A DNA stretch of 64,000 nucleotides from Burkholderiales bacterium (GCA_905339295.1 CAJPFI010000054.1:1-64000); one strand, 5' to 3'. Shown: positions 1 through 8,881, counted from the first letter of the stretch. The notes: generated by a model from the sequence alone, not told the origin. Made by a program: numbers and translations.

Positions 1-1
1 C

Positions 2-193
2 GGGGGGAAGCGAACGCCGTTCGCTTCGGGGGGGATCACACCCGCGCCCGCAGGGCCGCCCCAAGGGCGCGTCACCCCCCGGGGGGAAGCGAACGCCGTT
101 CGCTTCGGGGGGATCACACCCGCGCCCGCAGGGCCGCCCCAAGGGCGCGTCACCCCCCGGGGGGAAGCGAACGCCTTTCGCTTCGGGGGGATC
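2..193. repeat. 78-79 bp tandem repeat, about 2.4 copies
   Basis: Copies begin at 2, 81 and 159. Each contains the perfect inverted repeat GAAGCGAACG-C-CGTTCGCTTC flanked by G-runs, then a C-rich stretch. In the third copy one arm has changed (CGCCTTTCG). The stop codon of the minus-strand acyl-CoA synthetase gene lies at the edge of the third copy. The hairpin could act as a terminator for that gene, but there is no T-run. The repeat may extend beyond the window start. Confidence 0.85.
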
Positions 194-1865
194 ACCCCTC
201 GACCGCGTGCGATGCGTAAGCCGCCTCGATGCGCTCGCTGTAGCGTGCCTGGACGAGCGGGCGCTTGAGCTTCAGCGTCGGCGTGAGGAGCCCGTTGTCG
301 ACGCTCCAGGGCTCGCGCGTCGCGATCACGCGCCGCACGCGCATCCAGCGCGGGAAATCCTTCAGCTTCTCGTTCGCGCGCCTGACCAGCGCCCTCTCGT
401 CGGACTCCTGCGTCACGGCGAGCAGCACGGCGTAGGGCCGGCCCTCCCCGATGAGCATCGCCTGCTCGAACACCGGGTCGTGCAGGATCGCGAACTCGAC
501 GTCCTGCGGCGGCAGCTTCTCGCCGTTCGACAGCACGAGGATGTCCTTCGCGCGCCCGCGGATCCAGATGCGGCGGTCGCGGATCTCGGCGATGTCGCCG
601 GTGTGGAGCCATCCCTCCGCGTCGAGCGCGTCGCGCGTCGCCTCCTCGTCGCGCCAGTAGCCCGGCATGACGTTCGCGCCGCGCACGAGCAGTTCCCCGT
701 TGCCGGCGAGCCTGACCTCGATGCCGTCGAGCGGCCGCCCGACCGAGTCGGGCACGTTGTCGCCGAGGCGGTTGACCGAGATGACAGGCGATGCCTCGGT
801 CATGCCGTAGCCCTGCAACATCGCAAGCCCCAGTCCGATGAACGTGCGCGCGATCGCCGGGTCGAGCGCCGCGCCGCCGACGACCGCGATCCGCAGGCGT
901 CCTCCGAGCCGCGCAAAGATCGGCTTCGCGACCAGGCGCCGCAACGCGCGCAGCGCCAGGCGGTCGGCGAGCGTCCCGTGGCCCCGCTCGACGCGCCAGC
1001 CCGTCGCGACGCACGCCTCGACGAGCCGCCGCCTGCGCGGCGTCGCCGAGAGCGACTGCGCGATGCGTTCAGCGAACTTCTCGAAGATGCGCGGCACCGC
1101 GAACATCACGGTCGGCGACTGCGACACGAGGTCGTCCGGCAGGTGCGCGACGCCGCGCGCGAACGCGACCTGCGCGCCGATCGAGAGCGGCAGGTAGTAG
1201 CCGCCCGTGCGCTCGAACATGTGCGACAGCGGCAGCACCGACAGGAAGCGGTCGTCGGGCCGCGCCATCCCCGTCGCCCGGCACATCTCGACATTCGCGC
1301 CGATGTTGCGGTGGGACAGCATCACGCCCTTCGGTCGCCCCGCGGTGCCCGAGGTGAAGCAGATCGTCGCGAGCGCGTCCGGGTCGACGTCGAGCACCTC
1401 GAACTCGCCGCCGGCGGCGGGAAGGAACTGCTCGGCCGTCGTCCAGCCCTCGACCTCGTCCGCGCGCAGCACGACGACCGGCGGCAACGCGTACTGCGAG
1501 CCGAGCCTGCGCAGCGACGCCGCCATGCGGTTGCCGTCGACGACCAGGAGGCGCGCCTCGGCGTGCGCGGCGCACCACGCGATGCTGTCGGGATTGTCGT
1601 CGACGTAGAGGGGAACGACGACGAGCCCGAGGCCCAGCGCGGCCTGGTCGATCGCGACCCACTGCACGCCGTTGCGCAGTGCGAGCGCGATGCGATCGCC
1701 GGGCGCGAAGCCTTCGCGCCGGAACGCCGCCTGCCATTGCGCCGCGCGCGCGGCCACCTCGCGCGCCGTGACGTCCGCCCAGCGCCCGGCGGCCCAGTGC
1801 CGGTACGGCGCGCGACCGGGCGCGTCCTGCGCCCGGAGCAGCAGATGCGCGAGATTGGCGTTCAT
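192..1865 (-). CDS. AMP-dependent long-chain acyl-CoA synthetase
   Basis: This 557-residue protein is an ANL-superfamily ligase that should adenylate a fatty acid and transfer it to CoA at the cytoplasmic membrane. The ATP-binding loop TSGTAGRPKG is at residues 171-180. It is followed by the GYGMTEASP motif, GWLHTGDI and the C-terminal GRAKDILVLSNGEK segment typical of the long-chain FadD/FAA group. The ATG at 1865 was chosen because the upstream open frame is Arg-rich and unlike the family; no clear ribosome site is visible. It is divergent from the PHA-system gene. It would feed acyl-CoA to the reductase and wax synthase encoded 8-14 kb downstream. Chain-length preference cannot be read from sequence. 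Confidence 0.93.
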   Translation of the reverse strand: MNANLAHLLLRAQDAPGRAPYRHWAAGRWADVTAREVAARAAQWQAAFRREGFAPGDRIALALRNGVQWVAIDQAALGLGLVVVPLYVDDNPDSIAWCAAHAEARLLVVDGNRMAASLRRLGSQYALPPVVVLRADEVEGWTTAEQFLPAAGGEFEVLDVDPDALATICFTSGTAGRPKGVMLSHRNIGANVEMCRATGMARPDDRFLSVLPLSHMFERTGGYYLPLSIGAQVAFARGVAHLPDDLVSQSPTVMFAVPRIFEKFAERIAQSLSATPRRRRLVEACVATGWRVERGHGTLADRLALRALRRLVAKPIFARLGGRLRIAVVGGAALDPAIARTFIGLGLAMLQGYGMTEASPVISVNRLGDNVPDSVGRPLDGIEVRLAGNGELLVRGANVMPGYWRDEEATRDALDAEGWLHTGDIAEIRDRRIWIRGRAKDILVLSNGEKLPPQDVEFAILHDPVFEQAMLIGEGRPYAVLLAVTQESDERALVRRANEKLKDFPRWMRVRRVIATREPWSVDNGLLTPTLKLKRPLVQARYSERIEAAYASHAVEG

Positions 1866-1952
1866 CGGTGCGGCCGCTGTCGGCCGGGGAATTCTGCCGC
1901 ATCGCCGTCGCGCGCGCCACGACGCCCCGTGGGCGCCAGGTGCGCGCCTCGC

Positions 1953-1958
1953 TATACT
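1953..1958 (+). promoter_or_regulatory. Candidate -10 box TATACT
   Basis: The box lies 37 bp before the ATG at 1996, in the context GCTATACTC. Similar GCTACACT boxes occur before the genes at 6070 (box at 5990) and 7444 (box at 7409). No good -35 is visible at 17 bp. Confidence 0.35.
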
Positions 1959-1995
1959 CGTGGCGTCCATTGTCCCCGCGCGAAGGCGCCCGTCC

Positions 1996-2328
1996 ATGGC
2001 CACGATCTCGGTCGTCAAGAAGCACCACCTGCCCCACGCGAAGGCGAAGAGCGTCGCGGAAAGGATGGCGAAGGACCTGCGCAAGCGCTACGACCTCGCC
2101 TGCACGTGGGACGGCGACACCTGCCGCTTCGATCGCGCGGGGCTCAGCGGAAACATGCATGTCGCCGGGGACCGGATCACGCTCGACGTGAAGCTCGGAT
2201 TCCTGCTCTCGGCCGTCGCGCAGTCGATCGAGCGCGCGATCCACACCGAGCTCGACGCGCTCGTCGGCGCGTCCGAGTCGAAGCCGGCCGCCAGGCCCGC
2301 GCCGAAGACCGCGAGAAAGAAGGCCTGA
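1996..2328 (+). CDS. Polyhydroxyalkanoic acid system family protein
   Basis: This 110-residue protein matches the small PHA granule region family (PHA_gran_rgn). It opens with MATISVVKKHHLPHAKAK, then has a WDGDTCRF segment and LDVKLGFLLSAVAQSIE. The tail is Ala/Lys-rich (KPAARPAPKTARKKA). Members are encoded in PHA gene neighbourhoods and are thought to associate with granules, but their biochemical role is unsettled. The start follows the family N-terminus. It is convergent with the FFLEELY-type gene. Confidence 0.85.
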   Translation: MATISVVKKHHLPHAKAKSVAERMAKDLRKRYDLACTWDGDTCRFDRAGLSGNMHVAGDRITLDVKLGFLLSAVAQSIERAIHTELDALVGASESKPAARPAPKTARKKA

Positions 2329-2335
2329 CGCTGCG

Positions 2336-2354
2336 GCGGGGACGGCGTCCCCGC
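2336..2354. terminator. Hairpin between convergent genes
   Basis: GCGGGGAC-GGC-GTCCCCGC forms a perfect 8-bp stem with a 3-base loop. It sits between the stops of the genes at 1996-2328 (+) and 2359-3099 (-), so it could serve both. There is no T-tract. Confidence 0.45.
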
Positions 2355-2358
2355 GACG

Positions 2359-3099
2359 TCACGCCCGCCCGCGCGGACGCGCGGCCGGGTCGTCGAACGG
2401 CGCCGTCGCGCCCGCGAAGATCCGCTCGATCAGCGCGGTTTCGCGCTCGCGGACGGTCGCGAGGAACTCGCCCGCGCCGCCCATCCTGTGGAACGCGGCG
2501 AACCCGCGCTCGAGGAACGCCTGAAGTTCGTCGAGGCCGGCGACGCGCGCGGGTCCGCGCATCAGCGCGAGCGCGCCGCGGATCATCGGCCGCCTGACGT
2601 AGCGGTCGAGCGCGGCGCCGACCTCGCCGATCAGCGCGACCTGCCTCCGGCGATCGGCCTCGCGACCCATGCGCCGGAACGCCCGGCAGTAGTCCTCGAC
2701 CGTGAGCTGGGCGTCCGCGCGCGGCAGGTGGTCGAGCAGCTTCGCGTCCAGCTCGTGCGACAGCGCGTTCAGTTCCATCGCGCGCGCGACGGACATGACC
2801 ACGCCGTCCGGCAGCAGGCGTGTCATCGCGGGCACGATGCGCGCGAGGTCGGCGTCGCGCTTGCTGAAGTCCTGCGGACCGTACAGGTCGGTCTCGAAGA
2901 ACGTGATCGCGTCGGCGTAACGCGGGTCGTGCGCCAGGTCGGCGTAGGTCGCGGCGAGCCGGCGCGCCTGCCAGTCGCCGAGGCGCTGGAGCGCTCCCGC
3001 GAGGATCGGGTTCGCCGCGCGGACGGCGTGCAGCGCGTGCACGCGCTCGAGTTCGCGCACGAGCGCGGCGGCGGCGGACGTGATCGGCGTCGAGGCCAA
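2359..3099 (-). CDS. FFLEELY-motif-like protein of PHA neighbourhoods
   Basis: This is a 246-residue soluble, mostly helical protein. Residues around 66-80 read ITFFETDLYGPQDFSKRD, a variant of the FFLEELYG-(P)-DFS-RD motif that names a family of uncharacterised proteobacterial proteins. The N-terminal helix, with RELERVHALHAV and WQARRLAATYADL, also fits. The only start giving a full-length family N-terminus is TTG at 3099. Its gene lies beside PHA and phasin genes, which is a common context for the family. Function is unknown; a role in granule metabolism is inferred only from the neighbourhood. Confidence 0.75.
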   Translation of the reverse strand: MASTPITSAAAALVRELERVHALHAVRAANPILAGALQRLGDWQARRLAATYADLAHDPRYADAITFFETDLYGPQDFSKRDADLARIVPAMTRLLPDGVVMSVARAMELNALSHELDAKLLDHLPRADAQLTVEDYCRAFRRMGREADRRRQVALIGEVGAALDRYVRRPMIRGALALMRGPARVAGLDELQAFLERGFAAFHRMGGAGEFLATVRERETALIERIFAGATAPFDDPAARPRGRA

Positions 3100-3176
3100 G
3101 GTATCGGGAATCGTGAACGGCGGCGGGTCCGGGCGGTCGAAGTCTAGCGCGCGCGGACATGGCGCCGCCGCGGCGG

Positions 3177-3211
3177 ATTAGGTTGATTCCTCTAGCCACG
3201 GCGACTAGCTT
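3177..3211 (+). promoter_or_regulatory. Shared lipid-island promoter motif, copy 1
   Basis: The element reads TTAGG-TTGATT-C-CTCTA, then 10 bp, then CTAGCTT. A sigma-70-like reading is -35 TTGATT, a 17-bp spacer and -10 TAGCTT (3206-3211). The same layout lies before both phasin-like genes (5430 and 12408). The ATG of the Tat/GMC pair is 43 bp downstream. Confidence 0.65.
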
Positions 3212-3253
3212 GCGCACTGCCTGCCCCCTGCCGACCCCGGGGCGCGTCTCCCG

Positions 3254-3784
3254 ATGATCGACCTCCCGCGCCGACGACTCCTGAAGGCCGGCATTGCCGG
3301 CGGCGCCGCGCTCGCGATCGCCGGCGGTGTCGCCTGGTTCAAGGTGCGTCCGGGTGTCGGCGACTCCGCGCGGGCACTGGACCGCGACGCGGGCGGAATC
3401 GTGCGCGCGATCGTTCCCGCGATGCTTGCGGGTGCCCTGCCCGCGGCGCCGGCGGAGCGGGCAAGCGCCATCGACGAAGCCGTCGCCGGCGTCGACCGCG
3501 CGATCGCCGGGCTCCCGCCCGCATCGCGCGGGGAGCTCGCACAGCTCTTCTCGCTGCTCGCGCTGGGCGTCGGCCGGCGCGTGTTCGCGGGCGTCCCGTC
3601 GCCGTGGCCGGAAGCCACGGTCGCCGAGGTCGAAGGTTTCCTGCGGGCGTGGCAATCGAGCGGCTGGGCGCTCAAGCGCAGCGCGTACGACGCGCTGCAC
3701 CAGCTCGTGATCGCCGCGTGGTACGCCAATCCGCGTTCGTGGCCCGCGATCGGGTACCCGGGTCCGCCGACGCTCTCGGTGTAG
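3254..3784 (+). CDS. Tat-exported small subunit paired with GMC oxidoreductase
   Basis: The 176-residue protein has a twin-arginine leader (RRRLLKAG at residues 6-13, then a hydrophobic Ala/Gly stretch to about 28). The mature part is helical and resembles the gluconate 2-dehydrogenase subunit-3 type that accompanies membrane or periplasmic GMC dehydrogenases. It ends 3 bp before the GMC start, so the two are co-translated. The GMC partner lacks its own leader. By family precedent this subunit could carry it through the Tat pathway, which is an inference. It is transcribed from the shared motif at 3177. Confidence 0.7.
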   Translation: MIDLPRRRLLKAGIAGGAALAIAGGVAWFKVRPGVGDSARALDRDAGGIVRAIVPAMLAGALPAAPAERASAIDEAVAGVDRAIAGLPPASRGELAQLFSLLALGVGRRVFAGVPSPWPEATVAEVEGFLRAWQSSGWALKRSAYDALHQLVIAAWYANPRSWPAIGYPGPPTLSV

Positions 3785-3787
3785 GCG

Positions 3788-5410
3788 ATGAGCAGCGCCC
3801 AGCCCCGCATCCCCGATCCGATCCGCGCCGGCCTCGCCGCCGGATGGGACGTCGTCGACGCCTCGACGCTCGCCGCCGACCTCGCGATCGAGGCCGATGT
3901 CGCGATCGTCGGCAGCGGCGCGGGCGGCGGCGTCGCGGCGGAGACGCTCGCGCTCGCCGGATTGAAGGTCGTCGTGCTGGAGGAAGGGCCGCTGCGTTCG
4001 TCGTCCGACTTCCGGATGCGCGAGTCCGACGCCTACCCGGAGCTCTACCAGGAGTCGGCGGCGCGACGGACGCGGGACAAGGCGATCAACATCATGCAGG
4101 GCCGCTGCGTCGGCGGGGGAACGACCGTCAACTGGACGAGCTCGTTCCGCACGCCGCCGGCGACGCTCGCGCACTGGGCGCGCGCGCACGGCATCCCGGG
4201 CCTCGGCGTCGAGGCGCTGGCGCCGTGGTTCGAGAAGATGGAGGCGCGGCTCGGCATCTCGCCATGGGAGATCGCGCCCAACGCGAACAACGCGGCGCTC
4301 GCGCGCGGCGCGGCGAAGCTCGGCATTCCCAGCGGCGTGATCCGTCGCAACGTCCGCGGCTGCTGGAACCTGGGCTACTGCGGCCTGGGCTGTCCGACCA
4401 ACGCGAAGCAGTCGATGCTGGTCACGACGTTGCCCTCGGCGCTGTCGCGCGGCGCGAAGCTGGTCACGCGCGTTCGTGCGGAGCGCCTCGTCGTCGCCGG
4501 CGAGCGCGTCGACCGGCTGGAAGCGCGCGCGCTCGACGCGTCCGGCACGACGCCGACCGCGCGCCGCGTCGTGGTCCGCGCGCGCAGCTACGTCGCGGCC
4601 GCCGGCGCGATCGGCTCGCCCGCGCTGCTCCTGCGCAGCGGCGTGCCCGATCCGTACGGGCTCGTGGGCAGGCGCACGTTCCTCCATCCGACGATCGTGT
4701 CGGCCGCGCTCATGCCCGACCGCGTCGACGGCCACACGGGAGCGCCGCAGACGATCTACTCGGACCACTGGCTCGACGCGTTTCCGGTCGACGGACGCGC
4801 CGGATTCAAGCTCGAGGCGCCCCCGGTCCATCCGGTGCTCGCGGCGATCACGCTGCCGGGCCACGGCGATGCGCACGCGCACTGGATGGGCCGGATGCCG
4901 AACCTGCAGGTGCTGATCGCGCTGGTGCGCGACGGCTTCCACCCGGACAGCCCGGGCGGAACCGTGATGCTCCGGGACGACGGGACGCCGGTCCTCGACT
5001 ACCCGCTCACCGACTACGTCTTCGACGGGATCCGGCGCGCCTTCCGCGCGATGGCCGACGTGCAGTTCGCGGCGGGCGCGCACACGGTGATGCCGGTCCA
5101 CGGCCGCGGTGAGGCGTTCACCGACGCCGCGGCCGCGCGCCGGGCGGTCGACGGCTTCGCGCTCGCGCCGCTGGTCACGCCGATCGTGTCGGCGCACGTG
5201 ATGGGCGGCTGCCCGCTCGGTCCCGACCCGCGGCGCGCCGTCGTCGACCTCGACGGCCGCCATCACCAGCTCCGCGACCTCCATGTGATCGACGGGTCGC
5301 TGTTCCCGACGTCGATCGGCGCGAACCCCCAGCTGTCGATCTACGCGCTCGGGGCGAAGCTCGCCGACGGACTCGCCGCGACGCTTGGCCGCCGCGTCCC
5401 CGCCGCCTGA
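3788..5410 (+). CDS. GMC-family FAD-dependent oxidoreductase
   Basis: This 540-residue enzyme has an N-terminal FAD-binding Rossmann motif (VGSGAGGGVAAE, residues 41-52). A second flavin segment is GRCVGGGTTVNWTSSFRTP. The C-terminal GMC domain carries the catalytic-type His in AHVMGGCPLG and the Asn in GANPQLSIYALG. GMC enzymes oxidise alcohols, sugars or sterols. Its place among fatty-alcohol and wax genes, and a promoter shared with phasins, suggest a long-chain alcohol substrate, but nothing in the sequence fixes this. It is preceded by a Tat-signal partner subunit at 3-bp spacing. Confidence 0.88.
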   Translation: MSSAQPRIPDPIRAGLAAGWDVVDASTLAADLAIEADVAIVGSGAGGGVAAETLALAGLKVVVLEEGPLRSSSDFRMRESDAYPELYQESAARRTRDKAINIMQGRCVGGGTTVNWTSSFRTPPATLAHWARAHGIPGLGVEALAPWFEKMEARLGISPWEIAPNANNAALARGAAKLGIPSGVIRRNVRGCWNLGYCGLGCPTNAKQSMLVTTLPSALSRGAKLVTRVRAERLVVAGERVDRLEARALDASGTTPTARRVVVRARSYVAAAGAIGSPALLLRSGVPDPYGLVGRRTFLHPTIVSAALMPDRVDGHTGAPQTIYSDHWLDAFPVDGRAGFKLEAPPVHPVLAAITLPGHGDAHAHWMGRMPNLQVLIALVRDGFHPDSPGGTVMLRDDGTPVLDYPLTDYVFDGIRRAFRAMADVQFAAGAHTVMPVHGRGEAFTDAAAARRAVDGFALAPLVTPIVSAHVMGGCPLGPDPRRAVVDLDGRHHQLRDLHVIDGSLFPTSIGANPQLSIYALGAKLADGLAATLGRRVPAA

Positions 5411-5429
5411 ACCCTTCCTCCCGCGCGCC

Positions 5430-5465
5430 TTTAGGGTGATTGCTCTAGGCCCGCCGGGCTAGATT
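5430..5465 (+). promoter_or_regulatory. Shared lipid-island promoter motif, copy 2
   Basis: The element reads TTTAGGGTGATTGCTCTA, then 11 bp, then CTAGATT. The -10 would be TAGATT (5460-5465) and the -35 GTGATT with an 18-bp spacer. The phasin ATG is at 5520. Compare copies at 3177-3211 and 12374-12408. Confidence 0.7.
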
Positions 5466-5519
5466 GAGCCATTGCCGCGGCTTCCGGGCGCGGTTTCTTC
5501 CGACAGACAGGAGATTTCG

Positions 5520-5984
5520 ATGGCATACACGAACACATCCCGCACGGCTCCCGCCGGCGAAGCGCTCTTCGCCGCGTCGCGGCAGGTCTGGCTTGCGAGC
5601 CTCGGCGCCGCGGTCGTCACGCGCGACTGGGCGCAGAACGAGGCCGGCAAGGTCTTCCGCACCCTCGTGAAGGAAGGAACCGCCGTCGAGTCGCGCACGT
5701 TCCGGCTGGTCGGCGACCGCATCGAGACGTCGTTCACGGCCGCGAATTCGCTTTGGCGGCAAGCGCGAAGCACGGTGACGCAAACCGTCAAGCAGGTCGC
5801 CGACACGGCGACGACGCTGGTGCGCGAGACGCTGCCGCGCAACCTGCCGAAGGTCGACCTGCCGGACGCGTTCCAGGCGTCCGCGCGCGGCAAGCGCGCG
5901 GCGAAGGCGCGCGGCGCGCGCGCCGCGAAGGGTGCGAAGCGCGCGGTGAAGCGCGGCGCGAAGCGCGCCACGAAGCGCGCGTAA
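5520..5984 (+). CDS. Phasin (PHA granule-associated protein)
   Basis: This 154-residue phasin should coat the surface of storage granules. The segment ALFAASRQVWLASLGAAVV is the classic N-terminal motif of the TIGR01837-type granule proteins. It is followed by an amphipathic helical region with KVFRTLVKEGTAVE. From about residue 125 the tail is almost purely Ala/Lys/Arg/Gly (KRAAKARGARAAKGAKRA), like the histone-H1-like tail of PhaF, which binds DNA. The ATG at 5520 follows CAGGAGATTTCG. Transcription is probably from the motif at 5430. Confidence 0.9.
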   Translation: MAYTNTSRTAPAGEALFAASRQVWLASLGAAVVTRDWAQNEAGKVFRTLVKEGTAVESRTFRLVGDRIETSFTAANSLWRQARSTVTQTVKQVADTATTLVRETLPRNLPKVDLPDAFQASARGKRAAKARGARAAKGAKRAVKRGAKRATKRA

Positions 5985-6069
5985 GGCGCTACACTCCGGG
6001 CACGGACGGTCGACCGGGACGGCGAAATCCCGGCGATCGCCCGCTTCGATCGGGCCTGCCAGGAGGACC

Positions 6070-7353
6070 ATGCCGAGGAGCACCACGGCGGGCGCGAGCA
6101 GCGCCCGCGATCGCCGTATGCGAGCGCGTCCGCGCATTGGTCTCGCGCTCGCGGGCGGTGGGCCGCTCGGCGGCATCTACGAAGTCGGCGCGCTGCTCGC
6201 ACTCGCCGACTCGCTCGACGGCCTCGACCTGAACGACCTGTACGCCTACGTCGGGGTCTCGTCGGGCGGGTTCGTCGCGGCCGCGCTCGCGAACGGCATC
6301 TCGCCGTCGCAGATGTACCGGCTGTTCATCGAGGACGGCGCCGAGGCCGCGCTCAAGCCCGAGATCTTCCTCAAGCCCGCACTGGGCGAGTTCAGGCGGC
6401 GGCTCGCGTCGCTCCCGTCGCTGGCCTGGCGCGCGGCGGCGCAGTACCTCGGCGATCCGTTCCACCGCGGCGTCATGAGCTCGTTCTCGACGCTCGCGAG
6501 CGCGTTGCCGACCGGCATGTTCGACAACGGCGCGATCGACGCCTTCCTCGCCCGCCTGTTCTCGGCCGACGGTCGCACCAACGATTTCCGCGAGCTGCCC
6601 TGCAAGCTGTTCCTCGTCGCGACCAACCTCGACACCGGCCGCCCGGTGACGTTCGGCGCGCCGGGCCACGACCACGTGCCGATCTCGCGCGCGATCGAGG
6701 CGTCGAGCGCGTTGCCGGGACTCTTCCCGCCGGTCGAGATCGACCGCGAGCACTACGTCGACGGCGCCCTCAACAAGACGCTGCACGCGTCGGTGGCGCT
6801 CGACCAGGGCGTCGGGCTGCTCCTGTGCGTGAACCCGCTCGTGCCGTTCGACGTGTCCGGCGCGGCGCGCCGCGGGCGGCTCACCGTCGAGAAGCTGAAT
6901 CATGGCGGCCTGCCGCTGGTGATGTCGCAGACCTTCCGCGCGATCATCCATTCGCGCATGAAGGTCGGCATGGAGAAGTACCGCCAGCAGTATCCGGACG
7001 CCAGCGTGGTGCTGTTCGAGCCGGACCGCGAGGACGCCGACATGTTCTTCGCGAACATCTTCAGCTACTCGCAGCGCAAGCGGCTGTGCTCGACCGCGTT
7101 CGCGACCACGCGCTACAACCTGCGCGTGCGCGCGCCGATGCTCGCGCCGGTCTTCGCGCGCCACGGCATCTCGATCCGCGAGGACCGGCTCGCCGACTCG
7201 ACGCGCGACGTGCGCTCCGCCCTCGTCGACCCGCGCCCGATCCGCTCCGATCCGCGCGCGCGGCGCAGCATCCGCACGACCGCGCGCGAGCTCGGTCACA
7301 CGCTCGACCACCTCGAACGCTGGGTGCGCCGCGCGAACGCGCAGGCGCGATAG
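6070..7353 (+). CDS. Patatin-like phospholipase
   Basis: The 427-residue protein carries the patatin oxyanion motif GGGPLGG (residues 29-35), the nucleophile elbow GVSSGG with Ser64, and the Asp of the dyad in YVDGALNKT near residue 230. It should hydrolyse acyl ester bonds of phospholipids or neutral lipids in the cytoplasm. AGGAGG lies 3 bp before the ATG. It sits just after the phasin gene, so mobilisation of stored lipid is a reasonable inference. The C-terminal 50 residues are Arg-rich. Confidence 0.9.
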   Translation: MPRSTTAGASSARDRRMRARPRIGLALAGGGPLGGIYEVGALLALADSLDGLDLNDLYAYVGVSSGGFVAAALANGISPSQMYRLFIEDGAEAALKPEIFLKPALGEFRRRLASLPSLAWRAAAQYLGDPFHRGVMSSFSTLASALPTGMFDNGAIDAFLARLFSADGRTNDFRELPCKLFLVATNLDTGRPVTFGAPGHDHVPISRAIEASSALPGLFPPVEIDREHYVDGALNKTLHASVALDQGVGLLLCVNPLVPFDVSGAARRGRLTVEKLNHGGLPLVMSQTFRAIIHSRMKVGMEKYRQQYPDASVVLFEPDREDADMFFANIFSYSQRKRLCSTAFATTRYNLRVRAPMLAPVFARHGISIREDRLADSTRDVRSALVDPRPIRSDPRARRSIRTTARELGHTLDHLERWVRRANAQAR

Positions 7354-7443
7354 GGCCGCCGCGCGGTCGCCGCGCACCGAGGGCCGCGGCCCGCCGCGGC
7401 CGTTGCGCTACACTCGGCAGCACTCGCGACCCGACCGCGCCCC

Positions 7444-8100
7444 ATGGCCGACAAGAAGCGACCGCGCCGCACGCGCGAACGCATCCTCGAAACCGCGCTG
7501 GCGCTGTTCAATCGCCACGGCGAGCCTTCGGTCACGACGGGGCACATCGCCGACGAGATGAACATCAGCCCCGGCAACCTGTACTACCACTTCCGCAACA
7601 AGGACGAGATCATCGGCGAGCTGTACGCCGCGTACGAGACCGGCGTCGTCCCGCTGTTCGCCGCGCCGCCGGACCGCGCACCCGACGTCGAGGACCTGTG
7701 GCTCATGCTCCACCTGCTGTTCGAGCGCATGTGGGCGTACCGGTTCCTGTTCCGCGACCTGGACGAGCTCGCGTCGCGAAACCGGCGGCTCGCCGCACGC
7801 TTCGCCGCGCTCGTCTCGCGAGGCGAAATCACCGTGATAGAGTTGTGCGGAGGCATGGTGCGGGCCGGCGCGATGCGCGCGACCACGCGGGAGATCGCGG
7901 CGCTCGCGAAGAACGTCGCCCTCGTGTCGACCTACTGGGTGTCGTTCCAGCGCCTCGAGTCGCCGGCCGCCGACGCGCAGGAGACCGCGCGGCTCGACCG
8001 CGCCGCGTACCAGGTGATGGCGCTCGTCGCGCCGTTCATGGTGGGCGAGGCGCGCGCGCTGATCGACCGGCTCGGCGGCGAATACCTGCAGGGAGGATGA
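7444..8100 (+). CDS. TetR/AcrR-family transcriptional regulator
   Basis: This 218-residue regulator has an N-terminal helix-turn-helix, with VTTGHIADEMNISPGNLYYHF and KDEII at residues 30-55, the TetR signature. The remaining helical part would form the ligand pocket and dimer face. Its N-terminus resembles PhaD-type regulators of PHA clusters. A box TACACT at 7409-7414 could be its -10. It is followed after 4 bp by the TPR gene. Targets are not known; the lipid genes around it are the natural candidates. Confidence 0.9.
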   Translation: MADKKRPRRTRERILETALALFNRHGEPSVTTGHIADEMNISPGNLYYHFRNKDEIIGELYAAYETGVVPLFAAPPDRAPDVEDLWLMLHLLFERMWAYRFLFRDLDELASRNRRLAARFAALVSRGEITVIELCGGMVRAGAMRATTREIAALAKNVALVSTYWVSFQRLESPAADAQETARLDRAAYQVMALVAPFMVGEARALIDRLGGEYLQGG

Positions 8101-8104
8101 CGCG

Positions 8105-8881
8105 ATGGCGAGGAAGTGGGCGAAGTTCCCCTATCCCGACCGGTCGATCGACCGCGACGACGCCGCCGTGAGGAAGGCGTGGGCGCGGCTGCACCGCGGC
8201 GACGCCGAGCCGCCGCCGGAGGACGCCGCCGTCCTCGCCGCCTGGACCGCGTTCCACGCCGGCCGCTTCGGCGATGCGGTCGACGCGGGGCTCGCTGCCG
8301 GCGGCGCCGGGGTCATCGCCGCGGCGAAGGCGCAGGCGATCTACGCGACCTACCTCGAGACGAACGAGAAGGCGAAGCTGGCGAAGTTCGAGGAGGCCGC
8401 GGGATGGGCGGACGCGCGCCGCGCGAAGTCTCCGAAGGACGCGAACGCGCACTACCTCTACGCGTACGCGCTCGGCCGCTACAGCCAGGGCATCTCGGTG
8501 GCGAAGGCGCTCGCGCAGGGCTACGGCGGCAAGATCAAGGAGGCGCTCACCACCGCGATCAGGCTGGAGCCGAAGCACGCCGACGCGCACATCGCTTACG
8601 GCGCCTACCAGTCCGAGGTGATCGACAAGGTCGGCGGCATCGTCGCAGGCGTGACCTACGGCGCGAAGAAGGACTCGGCGGTCGAGCACTTCGAGAAGGC
8701 GATCAAGCTCAACCCGGATTCCGCGATCGCGCGCATCGAGTACGCGAACGGGCTCCTGATGCTGTACGGGAAGTCGAGGATCGCCGACGCCGAGAAGCTC
8801 TACCAGGCCGCCGCGAAGGTCGCGCCGGCCGACGCGATGGAGCGCCTCGACGTCGAGCACGCCCGCTCCGAGCTGGAGTGA
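8105..8881 (+). CDS. Tetratricopeptide-repeat protein
   Basis: This 258-residue protein has no signal peptide. Two segments match TPR helices: IKEALTTAIRLEPKHADAH at about residues 145-163 and AVEHFEKAIKLNPDSAIAR at about 195-215. A weaker third is ADAEKLYQAAAKVAPADA. The N-terminus (KWAKFPYPDRSIDRDD) is unusual and not recognised. GGAGG lies upstream and the gene follows the TetR stop by 4 bp, so they form an operon. It is probably a scaffold or regulatory partner; the partner is unknown. Confidence 0.75.
   Translation: MARKWAKFPYPDRSIDRDDAAVRKAWARLHRGDAEPPPEDAAVLAAWTAFHAGRFGDAVDAGLAAGGAGVIAAAKAQAIYATYLETNEKAKLAKFEEAAGWADARRAKSPKDANAHYLYAYALGRYSQGISVAKALAQGYGGKIKEALTTAIRLEPKHADAHIAYGAYQSEVIDKVGGIVAGVTYGAKKDSAVEHFEKAIKLNPDSAIARIEYANGLLMLYGKSRIADAEKLYQAAAKVAPADAMERLDVEHARSELE

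Noticed and set aside
207-2597. A 796-codon plus-strand frame antisense to the acyl-CoA synthetase
   Set aside because: It is Arg-rich with no recognised motif; the opposite strand has a full ANL enzyme.
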